DNA from: an uncultured Bacillota bacterium
Lineage (GTDB): Bacteria; Bacillota_I; Bacilli_A; RF39; UBA660
NCBI GenBank assembly: GCA_946622285.1
Contig: CAMOPK010000007.1
Location: forward strand, 1-43,404
Direction: 5' to 3'
DNA: 43,404 nucleotides
Part shown: in pieces, positions 23,191 through 32,197 of the stretch
Layout of the letters: every line of letters begins with the position of its first letter
Numbering within the stretch: the first letter of the stretch is position 1
Notes under the pieces: generated by a model
The model's input: the letters and a program-made list of their open reading frames with translations, nothing else
The model's database searches: none
Told to the model about the DNA's origin: nothing
Translations under genes and position numbers: made by a program

Positions 23191-24700
23191 AATTTCTTGA
23201 TTGTGCAATTAACCACTCTATTACATTATATTGTTCATATGCAACTTGTGGAATTTGAGTATGTGTTATTCCTTGAACAGTATATAATTTTAAATTAACA
23301 CCTTTATTTATAAGTGATTTTGATGCTGCTGTTCCATTACTATAATTATGGTCTTTTGTGCCATAAAAAACTACAAATTTATTCTTTTTTAAATTGTCAA
23401 TGGAAACAGATCCTGGAGAACCAGCAACAATAGCTGCTGCTGAGAACTTTTCTGGATATAAAGAAACAACTATAAATGTTCCGGCCCCACCATCAGAGTG
23501 TCCCGTTATAGATATTTTTTTAGTATCTACATTATATCTACTCGATATAATATCAATTAAAGCTATTAAGTCCTTAGAGCAACTTCTCCAATTAGGAGAA
23601 GGTTCATTACCACATTTTGGTGCTAAAAATATTGCATCTTGAAATCTTCCTTCTTTCATATTTTTACCAAAATTGGTACTCTCAATAGCACTTATATTTC
23701 TACCAATTCCATATCCATGTAAAAATACAACTAAAGCATTTTTCTTACTTAAATCCAAGTTATCTGGATAATATAATAAGTATTCTAAATTGGAATCTTT
23801 CAAATTGTTATAGTAGTGTTTAGGTGTTGATGCTGTAGGCCAATTAGGACTAGTTTCAGTTGGCCAACTGTTATCTTTCACAATGCAATTAATCATATCG
23901 TAGTTTCCAGCTTTATCATAGACTGTTACAACTACATTACGTGCAATTTCATTAATTGAATAAGTATTTAAAGTTGATTCTTTAGTTTTGGAATTAAATG
24001 TATAAGTATAACCTTTAATACCATTTTCATCATTAGCAGTAACAACTATTTCGGTTTTTTGATCATTAACAACATTTTTGCAACTGCCAGTTGGTTTTTT
24101 CTTATCAATGTTGTTAATTTCTATATTTTTTTCAATAATAGTTCCATCTTTTCTTTTAATTGAAAATAAATACTCATTATTAAAATCAACTTTATAATTT
24201 AATTCATTTTCCTTAACAATATTACCATCTGGATCAAGAATGAAGTCAAATCCATCTCCAGAAGCTTTAAGACTTATTGTAACATTCCCATTTGTCAATT
24301 CTTTAGGACTATAATCAACTAATACTTCTAAGTCACTTAAATCTGCAATTACTTTTACTATTCTTGTAACTTCTGCAGTATTTCCATTACTATTTGAAAC
24401 CTTATATTTAATAGTATAATCACCAACTACATTTGAATTGACACTCCCCTCAACAGATACTCTACTTGTTAAATCTCCTTCTTTTGTATCATAAGCTGTA
24501 TAACCAGGGTCGTGATAAACATCACCTTTCACAATTGAAACTTCAGTATTTCCTTTTAATGTTAAAGTAAGTAATGGTTGAACAGGTATAGGATTCTTTT
24601 TACCTTCTTTTGGTATAAAAAGAATAAGTGACACAATTATTATTAAAAAAACAAGTATAAAAATAATATACCTAGAAATAAAATTTTTCACCTTTTCCAT
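23189..24700 (-). CDS. Membrane-tethered Ig-stalked alpha/beta-hydrolase (paralogue B)
   Basis: This 503-residue protein has a transmembrane helix at about 11-30, an Ig-like DUF5011 domain at about 44-117, Phe-Asp-Phe-Ile-Leu-Asp-Pro-Asp-Gly-Asn at 151-160 and the Lys-Pro-Thr-Gly-Ser-Cys module from 202. The catalytic domain (about 295-503) has oxyanion-hole His-Gly-Tyr-Gly at 328-331, nucleophile Ser402 in Gly-His-Ser-Asp-Gly-Gly, Asp450 and His480. The Asp after the nucleophile is a visible difference from the other copies and may affect specificity. It sits between near-identical promoter elements, consistent with tandem duplication that carried the promoter along. Confidence 0.85.
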   Translation of the reverse strand: MEKVKNFISRYIIFILVFLIIIVSLILFIPKEGKKNPIPVQPLLTLTLKGNTEVSIVKGDVYHDPGYTAYDTKEGDLTSRVSVEGSVNSNVVGDYTIKYKVSNSNGNTAEVTRIVKVIADLSDLEVLVDYSPKELTNGNVTISLKASGDGFDFILDPDGNIVKENELNYKVDFNNEYLFSIKRKDGTIIEKNIEINNIDKKKPTGSCKNVVNDQKTEIVVTANDENGIKGYTYTFNSKTKESTLNTYSINEIARNVVVTVYDKAGNYDMINCIVKDNSWPTETSPNWPTASTPKHYYNNLKDSNLEYLLYYPDNLDLSKKNALVVFLHGYGIGRNISAIESTNFGKNMKEGRFQDAIFLAPKCGNEPSPNWRSCSKDLIALIDIISSRYNVDTKKISITGHSDGGAGTFIVVSLYPEKFSAAAIVAGSPGSVSIDNLKKNKFVVFYGTKDHNYSNGTAASKSLINKGVNLKLYTVQGITHTQIPQVAYEQYNVIEWLIAQSRN

Positions 24701-24739
24701 ATACTCACCTACTATAAAAATTATAACATAAAAAGAGGT
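24701..24739 (-). repeat. Shared promoter-leader element, copy 3
   Basis: This is identical over 39 bases to copy 1. Its -10 hexamer is at 24720-24725 with TG extension, and its leader GGTGAGTAT precedes the ATG at 24700. Confidence 0.8.
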
Positions 24740-24757
24740 TTAAAACACCTCTTTTTA
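24728..24757 (-). terminator. Terminator of the beta-lactamase-like/hydrolase A operon
   Basis: An AAAAAGAGGT stem with its complement AACCTCTTTTT around a short loop (24730-24756) runs into the T-tract of the next promoter element. Confidence 0.85.
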
Positions 24758-24760
24758 ATA

Positions 24761-26749
24761 TTATCTTGACTGTCTTATCATCCAATCAATAGCATCTGTA
24801 CCATTATATACATCAGAAGTTATTGCATGATACTTTCCTTGTAATGGAATAAACTCTATATTACCACCTGCAGCTTTAATTTCATTTGCACTTGCAAGTC
24901 CTTTACTATATGCAACGGATGAATCATTAGTACCATGATAATGTCTGATTGGTGTAGATGTTAAATTACTTACATTCCCATCTTTATTTCGACCAGATAC
25001 TACTACTGCAGCAGAGAACATCGTTGGATTTTGACCAACCATCGTATAAACACCTATTCCACCAGAACTATGACCAGTTATAGAAATTCTTCTAGTGTCA
25101 ATATTATATGTGCTAACAATCATATTGATTAATCCTTTAAGAGTTGTCAAATATGAGTTCCAATAGCTACCACCAGATCTTTGTGGAGCTAAATAAACTG
25201 CATTTTTAAATACTCCAGACTTCATATTTTTAACAAATACTAATCCAGAAAGTCTACTTATGCTTGTTCCAGTTTCACCATCACCATGTAAGAATATAAC
25301 TAATGGATTTTTATTACTCAAGTTTAAATTATCTGGATAATAGATAATATAATTCATACCATTATATCTTAATTCTTGATAGTGTATAGCTGTTGATGGT
25401 GGGTCCGTCGGTGTTGGTGTTGGAGTCGGCGTTGGGGTTGGAGTTGGAGTTGGAGTCGGCTTTGGTGGAGTTGTTTTATCTTCAACAACACAACTGATAA
25501 GTTGATAATTATTAGCATTATCATAAATAGTTACAGACGGAGTCGTCTTGATTGCTGAATTAACAGTATAACTATTAGATGTTGATTCATTCTTATTAGA
25601 ACCAAGCACATAACTATACTTTTTAATTCCTGAAGCATCATTTGCTGTTACTGAAATAACAGTTTTTGTATCATAAACTGTACTCTTACAACTACCAGTA
25701 GGTTTAGTCTTATCAATATTTTTAACTTCGACACTTTTTTCAATAACTGTTCCATCTTTTTTCTTCAAACTAAAATCATATGTTCCATTTGTAGTGACCT
25801 TATAATTTGATGTAGGTAAAGTTATAATATTGCCATCTGGATCTAATATAAAGTCAAATCCATCCCCTATTACATCAATTGCTAGATTTACATCACTATT
25901 TGTAATTTCAGTTGGTGATTGAGTTATATTAAAATCTGCAGGAGATGTATTATTAACAACAGTAATATAACGATGAACTTCTGTTATTCTATTGCTAGTA
26001 TTAGTAACAGTATATTTTAAATCATATTTCCCAATGCGTTCTGTGTTAACATATCCTTCAATACGAACGTTTCTAGTTATTACACCATCATTAGAATCAT
26101 AAGCTCTATACCCAGGTTCTTCATATCTTGTACCTTTAACAAGCGCTATTCTTTGATCTCCAATTAATTCGATTGTTGGAGATGAAACAAATGGTTTCTG
26201 AGTTATAATTACAATTCTATTGCTCTTTAAATATTTACCATTTCCAATTGCTTCATATTTTAGTAAATACATGCCAATTGTATTTACTACAAGCCCAGAT
26301 GTTTTAACAATAACATCATCGTCATTTATATAATGTCCAGGTTCTTGATATGCAGTACCATATCTAACATAATATGGATTTGTGCCACTTAAAGGTATTT
26401 GATTAGTTCTAAGTAGTTCAAGCATATCTTTACTTGGAGCATTATCACATACATAAAATACTTTATACCCATTAGTAGATGCTAATACTAACCCACTTTC
26501 AATACAATTATCTTCCATTTCCATACCAATTTGTTTAAATGAAATTTCACGTTCAACATTAGTTAACGAAATATTATTGGACTTAATATACTTTTTAGCA
26601 AGGCTAACAGCTTTTTCATCAATTGTTTTAGTTGGAATGAGCAACATTATTAAAATAATAGCAATAAATACTATCAAAATATAAAGTAAATATCTTGACA
26701 TAAAATTCTTAACTTTATCTAAAATTTGTTCTCTATCTATTCCTTCCAT
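24761..26749 (-). CDS. Membrane-tethered alpha/beta-hydrolase with Pro-Thr linker (paralogue A)
   Basis: At 662 residues this is the longest copy. A transmembrane helix at about 20-39 is followed by an extra domain (about 45-125) absent from the others, a first Ig-like region (about 120-185) and the DUF5011 domain (about 192-265). Phe-Asp-Phe-Ile-Leu-Asp-Pro-Asp-Gly-Asn lies at 298-307 and the Lys-Pro-Thr-Gly-Ser-Cys module starts at 349. A (Pro-Thr)9 linker at 431-448 precedes the hydrolase (about 455-662), which has His-Gly-Asp-Gly at 488-491, Ser561 in Gly-His-Ser-Ser-Gly-Gly, Asp609 and His641. It follows the beta-lactamase-like gene by 11 bases holding a strong GGAGG site, so the two form an operon. 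Confidence 0.86.
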   Translation of the reverse strand: MEGIDREQILDKVKNFMSRYLLYILIVFIAIILIMLLIPTKTIDEKAVSLAKKYIKSNNISLTNVEREISFKQIGMEMEDNCIESGLVLASTNGYKVFYVCDNAPSKDMLELLRTNQIPLSGTNPYYVRYGTAYQEPGHYINDDDVIVKTSGLVVNTIGMYLLKYEAIGNGKYLKSNRIVIITQKPFVSSPTIELIGDQRIALVKGTRYEEPGYRAYDSNDGVITRNVRIEGYVNTERIGKYDLKYTVTNTSNRITEVHRYITVVNNTSPADFNITQSPTEITNSDVNLAIDVIGDGFDFILDPDGNIITLPTSNYKVTTNGTYDFSLKKKDGTVIEKSVEVKNIDKTKPTGSCKSTVYDTKTVISVTANDASGIKKYSYVLGSNKNESTSNSYTVNSAIKTTPSVTIYDNANNYQLISCVVEDKTTPPKPTPTPTPTPTPTPTPTPTDPPSTAIHYQELRYNGMNYIIYYPDNLNLSNKNPLVIFLHGDGETGTSISRLSGLVFVKNMKSGVFKNAVYLAPQRSGGSYWNSYLTTLKGLINMIVSTYNIDTRRISITGHSSGGIGVYTMVGQNPTMFSAAVVVSGRNKDGNVSNLTSTPIRHYHGTNDSSVAYSKGLASANEIKAAGGNIEFIPLQGKYHAITSDVYNGTDAIDWMIRQSR
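25406..25459. repeat. Six-base tandem repeat encoding a (Pro-Thr)9 linker
   Basis: Nine six-base units with silent variation encode alternating Pro and Thr, joining the stalk to the hydrolase domain. Local G+C is far above that of the surrounding DNA. Such tracts can change length by slippage in steps of six, keeping frame. Confidence 0.85.
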
Positions 26750-26760
26750 GATTAACCTCC

Positions 26761-28485
26761 TTATTCATTTCCATAAAAATAACTTGAAATCGAATTAAAC
26801 ATATTTAAAGCTTTTTGTTTATCACTTTGATTTTTATACTTGATCGTTATTACATAACCGTTTGAAGTCTTTGGATTATATGTAATATATGAAGCATAGT
26901 TTTTATACATGTCTGATAATTTATATTTATCAAAATAACTCAAGTTAGAAAAATTACCATATTTGATATATTTTCCATTAATATAATCAAAAGCAATTGT
27001 TTGATTATTCAAATTACTATATACTTTCTCAATATTATCAATCGTCTCTTTTCTAAAGATGACATTATTTTCATAAACTCCATCGTTAGCAACAGCAGCA
27101 ACAATTTTTGCAACATCAGTTGCACTAGATAAGTAACCAGCTGCAAAATATATTGAATTACCATTTTTAAACATCGGTTTACTGGATGCATTAACTTTAT
27201 TTAGTATTGTTTTTTGCATATATTCGTTTACTGATTCTTTCATTGCAATTTGCATTGTAAATCCAGCCATTGAATGCTCTCTAGTTAAATCATCACTTTG
27301 ATAATTATAGTTTGTTTTGGTACCAGGTATACCACCTTCTTCAAATAATTGATGAGAACTATGATGTAACATAAATGCTGCTCTACCATAATTTGAAGAT
27401 AAAGATCCTCCAAAATACTCACTAGTTTCATCTCCTGGTATCATATGAACCATATTCATATTTTTAATCGTGCTAGAATGCGTAAGTGCATGCGCAAGTG
27501 TTGCAGGATTTTCAACCATTTTTCGGCTAGAACTAGTATGATCTCTTATAGTATTTTCGTTTCCCATCATACTCTTCCAATCGTCTGTACAACTATTAAA
27601 ATTATAACTATTTAAATTGTACCAATATTTGCTTATGAGAGAATTCAAATTAATTATATTATCTTCATGCATCTTTGCTGCAACAATTCCAAGAATTGCT
27701 TTACTCCCTGATGATAAATAAAATGTTGTATTATCATTGCAACCATCGGCATATTTTTCAATTATCTTACCATTTGAAAAAGTAGCAATTTGAAGCATGT
27801 CATAACTAGAACTATCAATGTATTTTTTTAATTCACTTATTTTAATATCAAATGTAACTATTTCTTCTTTTTCAATATTACTAATAGTGATACTTTTTTC
27901 AATAACTGTTCCATCTTTTTTCTTTATTGAAAAAGCATATTCATCATTCTCTTTTACCTTATAATTAAGTTCATTTTCATGAATAACATTGCCATCTGGA
28001 TCAAGGATAAAATCAAGCCCTTCACCAGATATTTTTAAAGTAATAGTTACATTATCTTTAGTTTCTTTTTTAGGATTATAATCAAGACTTATATTGAAAT
28101 TATCTAGTTTTTCAATAACACTTATATAACGTACTTCTTCAGCTATTTTATTATTACTATTTATGACGCTATACTTTATAGTATATTCACCTGATTTGTT
28201 GATGTCTAAATTATTATCAATTACCACTCTATTAGTGATATCACCATCTTTAGTATCATATGCGTAATATCCTTTTTCTATATAGTTATCACCTTTAAAT
28301 AAAGTTATTCTTTTATCACCATTCAAAACTAATGTTAATTTTGAATCTACAACTACTTCATTATTTTTTTTGTTATTTGGTAAAAATAAAAGAACCAAGA
28401 CAATAAATATTAAAAGTAGGAATACGTATATTAAATTTTTAGAAATAAATTCTTTGATTGTTTCTAAAATATTCTCATCTTCCAT
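26761..28485 (-). CDS. Membrane-tethered Ig-stalked beta-lactamase-like serine hydrolase
   Basis: This 574-residue protein shares the tether with the four hydrolases: transmembrane helix at about 17-36, Ig-like DUF5011 domain at 49-125, and Leu-Asp-Phe-Ile-Leu-Asp-Pro-Asp-Gly-Asn at 157-166. It lacks the Lys-Pro-Thr-Gly-Ser-Cys module. The C-terminal domain (about 212-574) resembles class C beta-lactamase/PBP-like esterases: Ser259-Gly-Ser-Lys262 fits SxxK and Gly-Tyr-Leu-Ser-Ser-Ala-Thr-Asp-Val matches a conserved block. The Tyr-x-Asn motif is not clear (Tyr393-Asn-Tyr is nearest) and no Lys-Thr-Gly was found, so activity is uncertain. It could be a D-aminopeptidase, esterase or inactive binder. 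Confidence 0.8.
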   Translation of the reverse strand: MEDENILETIKEFISKNLIYVFLLLIFIVLVLLFLPNNKKNNEVVVDSKLTLVLNGDKRITLFKGDNYIEKGYYAYDTKDGDITNRVVIDNNLDINKSGEYTIKYSVINSNNKIAEEVRYISVIEKLDNFNISLDYNPKKETKDNVTITLKISGEGLDFILDPDGNVIHENELNYKVKENDEYAFSIKKKDGTVIEKSITISNIEKEEIVTFDIKISELKKYIDSSSYDMLQIATFSNGKIIEKYADGCNDNTTFYLSSGSKAILGIVAAKMHEDNIINLNSLISKYWYNLNSYNFNSCTDDWKSMMGNENTIRDHTSSSRKMVENPATLAHALTHSSTIKNMNMVHMIPGDETSEYFGGSLSSNYGRAAFMLHHSSHQLFEEGGIPGTKTNYNYQSDDLTREHSMAGFTMQIAMKESVNEYMQKTILNKVNASSKPMFKNGNSIYFAAGYLSSATDVAKIVAAVANDGVYENNVIFRKETIDNIEKVYSNLNNQTIAFDYINGKYIKYGNFSNLSYFDKYKLSDMYKNYASYITYNPKTSNGYVITIKYKNQSDKQKALNMFNSISSYFYGNE

Positions 28486-28526
28486 ATACTCACCTACTAT
28501 AAAAATTATAACACAAAAAAAAGAGA
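28486..28526 (-). repeat. Shared promoter-leader element, copy 4
   Basis: The leader and TGTTATAAT (hexamer 28505-28510) match copy 1 with one substitution; divergence begins in the T-tract next to the folD terminator. It drives the beta-lactamase-like/hydrolase A operon. Confidence 0.78.
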
Positions 28527-28543
28527 TTTTATCTCCTTTTTTT
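28515..28543 (-). terminator. Terminator of the ylbL-folD unit
   Basis: A GAGAT/ATCTC stem (28523-28535), extended by A-T pairs, leads into eight Ts on the minus strand. It contains the folD stop codon. Confidence 0.78.
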
Positions 28544-29365
28544 CATCTCGTTATAACTAACTAAAACGTTTTCCATTAAGCTTATTGTAGTCATTGGTCC
28601 AACTCCCCCTGGAACAGGAGTTATAAGTTTTGCTTTCTTTGAAACTGATTCAAAATCAACATCACCATATAATTTTCCATCAACTCGATTAATACCAACA
28701 TCAACAACAACTGCACCTTTACGTACATAATCAGCTGTTATTAATTTAGCTTTACCAACTGCTACAATTAAAATATCTGCTTTCTTAGTTACCTTAGCCA
28801 AATCTTTTGTCTTAGAATGACAAACAGTAACTGTCGCATTTTCATTCAAACATAAACCTATTAATGGTTTTCCAACTAAATTACTACGTCCTACTATTAC
28901 AACATGCTTTCCTTCAAATGGAACATTATATTCTTTTAGTAATGTAATAATTCCTTTTGGTGTACAAGAAACAAGCGACGCTTTACTTGTTAATAATTTA
29001 CCAGCATTTAATTCAGTAAGTCCATCAATATCCTTAGTTGGATTTATTTTATTAATAATTTTATTTGCATCTAAATGTTTAGGAATTGGAAGTTGAACAA
29101 TAACACCATTTATGCTATCTGAAGAATTTATGTACTCTATTTTTTGGATTAATTCTTCTTCAGATACATTTTCATCAAATTTAGCATGTTCAAATTCATA
29201 ACCAATTTCACGTGCTAATTTAGCCTTTGAATTAACATATATGCTACTTGCAGGATCTTCTCCAACTTGAATAACAACTAAACTTGGTTTAGGATCTAAT
29301 TTTTCTACCTCTTTTTTTAAATTCTCTTTGATTTTAAGTGATAATTCTTTACCATTCATTATCAT
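28529..29365 (-). CDS. folD: Bifunctional methylene-THF dehydrogenase/cyclohydrolase FolD
   Basis: This 278-residue cytoplasmic enzyme interconverts 5,10-methylene-, methenyl- and 10-formyl-tetrahydrofolate with NADP. The YxxxK catalytic motif is Tyr43-Val-Asn-Ser-Lys47. Gln-Leu-Pro-Ile-Pro follows near 95, then Gly-Arg-Ser-Asn-Leu-Val-Gly-Lys-Pro of the dinucleotide-binding domain, and Pro-Val-Pro-Gly-Gly-Val-Gly-Pro-Met-Thr near the C-terminus. Length is normal. It starts 13 bases after the ylbL stop behind GAGAGG, so the two are co-transcribed. A second ATG two codons in is less well placed for the ribosome-binding site. Confidence 0.95.
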   Translation of the reverse strand: MIMNGKELSLKIKENLKKEVEKLDPKPSLVVIQVGEDPASSIYVNSKAKLAREIGYEFEHAKFDENVSEEELIQKIEYINSSDSINGVIVQLPIPKHLDANKIINKINPTKDIDGLTELNAGKLLTSKASLVSCTPKGIITLLKEYNVPFEGKHVVIVGRSNLVGKPLIGLCLNENATVTVCHSKTKDLAKVTKKADILIVAVGKAKLITADYVRKGAVVVDVGINRVDGKLYGDVDFESVSKKAKLITPVPGGVGPMTTISLMENVLVSYNEMKKRR

Positions 29366-29378
29366 AATAATATTCCTC

Positions 29379-30371
29379 TCATTTCTTTAAATATTCAATT
29401 GCTTCATCAAATGTTTTGATGCAAACAAGATCTAAATCATATTTTTTTTCTTTTTTTAGCTTAGTTGCTTCTTCACAATTGTCTTGTGGAACAAAGAATA
29501 CTGAAGCTTTAGCTTTAGAAGCCGCTTTAAACTTATATTTTAAGCCTCCTATTTCACCAATATTTCCATCAATATCAATTGTTCCTGTACCAATTATCTT
29601 ACGTCCTTTAATGACATCTTCATCAACTAAAGATGAGTATATATAAAGTGCATTAGCAAAGCCTCCAGATGAACCCATTTCAGAACTGTTTTTCTTATAT
29701 TTTACATCTTGAGAAAGTTTGTATTCATAAATTGGTGTTGAATAAATACCAATTCTTTTTACACCTTTATCATCAACTATAATAGCTTTTCTTGTTCTTT
29801 CTTTTTCGTTATTAATTACTTTAAAAGTGACTTCGTCTCCAACTTCAAGATTATTAATATATTCAGATAACTCTCTTCCATCTTCAACTTTAACGTCACC
29901 TATTTGAATTATTTGATCTCCTACTTTGAAATCTGTTTTTGCATATTCTGCTATATACATAACATATATTTTAGTAGATAAAATTTCAAACTCTTTATTT
30001 GCTTTTTTAAAGGCTAAAAGTATAGCATTATTAACTCCTTGTTCTAAAGTAAGCTTTCCTCTTGCTTCAGCCTCTTCTTCAGTTTCATTATCAAGAACAA
30101 CCGTATCTTTTTTTATAATATCCCAGTCTTTCATAACAAGTGACAAAAGAAGTGATGGAATAGTTGCAGGTCTTTCTGCAACATATACTAATGAAATATC
30201 TCCATTTATTTTTTTGCCATTTTCGATTGCAAACCGATCATTCAAAGACATTGTTCCACCGGGAGAATCAATGTAATATGGAAATTTTATACTAAAGATT
30301 AATAAAAGTGCTAGAAAAATAATTATATCTTTTTTGTTTTCTTTAATTATTACGCATATTTTTTTTAACAT
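29379..30371 (-). CDS. ylbL: PDZ-containing Lon-type membrane protease (YlbL-like)
   Basis: This 330-residue protein has a transmembrane helix at about 15-30, then an external region with a PDZ domain (about 130-195) and a C-terminal Lon-type S16 protease domain (about 205-330). The catalytic dyad is Ser235 in Gly-Ser-Ser-Gly-Gly and Lys278 in Gly-Gly-Leu-Lys-Tyr-Lys. There is no AAA+ ATPase domain, as in B. subtilis YlbL, so proteolysis should be ATP-independent at the outer face of the membrane. It lies between prepilin-like genes and folD. A quality-control role for exported pilus or surface proteins is possible (inference). ATG follows GAAGGGAG. Confidence 0.92.
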   Translation of the reverse strand: MLKKICVIIKENKKDIIIFLALLLIFSIKFPYYIDSPGGTMSLNDRFAIENGKKINGDISLVYVAERPATIPSLLLSLVMKDWDIIKKDTVVLDNETEEEAEARGKLTLEQGVNNAILLAFKKANKEFEILSTKIYVMYIAEYAKTDFKVGDQIIQIGDVKVEDGRELSEYINNLEVGDEVTFKVINNEKERTRKAIIVDDKGVKRIGIYSTPIYEYKLSQDVKYKKNSSEMGSSGGFANALYIYSSLVDEDVIKGRKIIGTGTIDIDGNIGEIGGLKYKFKAASKAKASVFFVPQDNCEEATKLKKEKKYDLDLVCIKTFDEAIEYLKK

Positions 30372-30457
30372 AATACTCCCTTCAATTTAAGCCTAATAAA
30401 AGAAGATTTGATAGTGAATATAATCCACTCTGTTTCAAATCCCCTTTTAATTATTAT

Positions 30458-32197
30458 CTATTTTGTTATAGTGTATAAGGTATATGGATTTTCTGCAGTA
30501 CCACTACCCATTATATATAAATCTGCATCTAAATATAAAGTTGCACGTGCTCGATATGATTGACCGACATCATCGGTACTTAAATAGTTTTGTTCAGTTA
30601 AAATCCAAGTACCAGTTAGGTTGATTCTTGTCATCATACGATATAGTTCACGATCAGCTTCATTGCTTTTTTGCTTCCAAATCCAATTGTTTTGGACACA
30701 TTTAACACCATTCTTTACAACAATGTTATCTAAACATCCAGAATCTCCACCAGCAAAGATAACATCTGTTAAAGAAAGAATTCCAGCGTTAGGTTCACAT
30801 ACATCATCAAGACAATTACCATTCCATTTTCCAGGTTCAACTACATCAGCACCTATTCCCCAGTCAAAATATGAGTAATCTGCTCCTTCAGCATCATAAA
30901 TATCTTTAGCTCGATAACTAACTTCATCTGGGAAGTCAGCATATTTAAGGCTCAAATGATATTGATCCCAGTCAACAATTCCGGTATTAAATGTACCATT
31001 TTTAATTTGAAGTTTACCAGCACCAGTATTTAATAACCCTTGAAGATAAATGTCATTTACAACTGTATTTATGTACTGCTTATCTATATTACAATTTGAT
31101 CCAGAACAAACTTTCTTTGCCCACATAGATGTGTTAAATAAACTATCCCCAAAGTGAGCTGTACTAAATGGTAAACTCTCAACATCTTCTTCATTTTTTA
31201 CAAAATCACTACTTACTACTTTAAGTAAATATTTTGTTTCCTTTTGTTTTTCACCATCAACAACAAGGACTTTACCATTCTCATCTAAAGCATATTGTGA
31301 TTGAATATCTAATGAAATAATTCTAAATACTTTACTACCAATAGTTAAATAATTATTTGGGTTACTTCCTTTATAAACGTATCTTCCCATACCATCATAA
31401 TAGTAAATACCTTCTGTTGGTGATTTATCATATAAATTTAATATACGTGTCTTAGCTGTTTCATAATTCTTAATTGTACGTGTTTTTTCAACGCCTGCAA
31501 CTTCATCTACACCACGATATCGAATAAAACCATTACCATCATGATCAAATTCAATTTTTGATGGCACAACATCAGAACTATTAATAGTTATTCTTCCATC
31601 AGGATAATAAACTATCCAACCAGGTTCAATAAATAAGTCTTCTGAGAATTTATAACTTACAGCAGGACCTAATAAGAATATTTCTGGTTTAGTACTTGTA
31701 GATGCACTATATACAGTTTCTGCATTACTAAATTGATAAAATGCTTTAATTATATATTTTCCATTATCAAAAACAGAATTTTTAATGTTTAAGTTAATTG
31801 TTAATATTGCTTGATTATAAGTCCTATCATTAGTAACAGTTACAGTTAACCCGTCAACAAAACCAAGTCCATTAAAGTTATAGATATTCTCACCAAAAAC
31901 AAAGTTGTTTTTTTCTTTATCTATTTGCATTTTTTCAAACGTATTATCTTTATAGAAAAAAGTCAAACAATCTTTGCCACAACTTTTAATTAAAGTTGTT
32001 TTTTTGCCTAAAAATTTGTTGTTCATCTCTTCACTTATGATTGATTGTTTACTTAAAAGTTCTGTTTTAATACCTAAATTAAGATATAATTCTTCAACTG
32101 ATGAAACAACTTGAATAATGAAAACAAAAACTAAAATACAAAGAACAAATGAAACTATCAATTCAACTACTGATAATCCTTTATTATTAATCTTCAT
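30458..32197 (-). CDS. Large prepilin-like protein (second giant pseudopilin)
   Basis: The 579-residue product begins Met-Lys-Ile-Asn-Asn-Lys-Gly with predicted cleavage before Leu8, Glu12 at mature position +5, and a hydrophobic helix to about 29: a class III prepilin leader. The body is beta-rich and unlike small pilins. Residues about 165-250 look Ig-like (Pro-Gly-Trp-Ile-Val-Tyr-Tyr), and the C-terminal half has Gly-Ser-Asn-Pro-Asn-Asn-Tyr-Leu and several Cys, suggesting a disulfide-stabilised lectin- or adhesin-like head (inference). I chose the ATG at 32197, after GAGGTG; a start four codons earlier is poorly placed. It overlaps the upstream pseudopilin gene by 11 bases. Confidence 0.8.
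   Translation of the reverse strand: MKINNKGLSVVELIVSFVLCILVFVFIIQVVSSVEELYLNLGIKTELLSKQSIISEEMNNKFLGKKTTLIKSCGKDCLTFFYKDNTFEKMQIDKEKNNFVFGENIYNFNGLGFVDGLTVTVTNDRTYNQAILTINLNIKNSVFDNGKYIIKAFYQFSNAETVYSASTSTKPEIFLLGPAVSYKFSEDLFIEPGWIVYYPDGRITINSSDVVPSKIEFDHDGNGFIRYRGVDEVAGVEKTRTIKNYETAKTRILNLYDKSPTEGIYYYDGMGRYVYKGSNPNNYLTIGSKVFRIISLDIQSQYALDENGKVLVVDGEKQKETKYLLKVVSSDFVKNEEDVESLPFSTAHFGDSLFNTSMWAKKVCSGSNCNIDKQYINTVVNDIYLQGLLNTGAGKLQIKNGTFNTGIVDWDQYHLSLKYADFPDEVSYRAKDIYDAEGADYSYFDWGIGADVVEPGKWNGNCLDDVCEPNAGILSLTDVIFAGGDSGCLDNIVVKNGVKCVQNNWIWKQKSNEADRELYRMMTRINLTGTWILTEQNYLSTDDVGQSYRARATLYLDADLYIMGSGTAENPYTLYTITK

Noticed and set aside
25406-25459. CRISPR-like or regulatory repeat array
   Set aside because: The repeat is a six-base coding microsatellite for Pro-Thr, in frame, without spacers.
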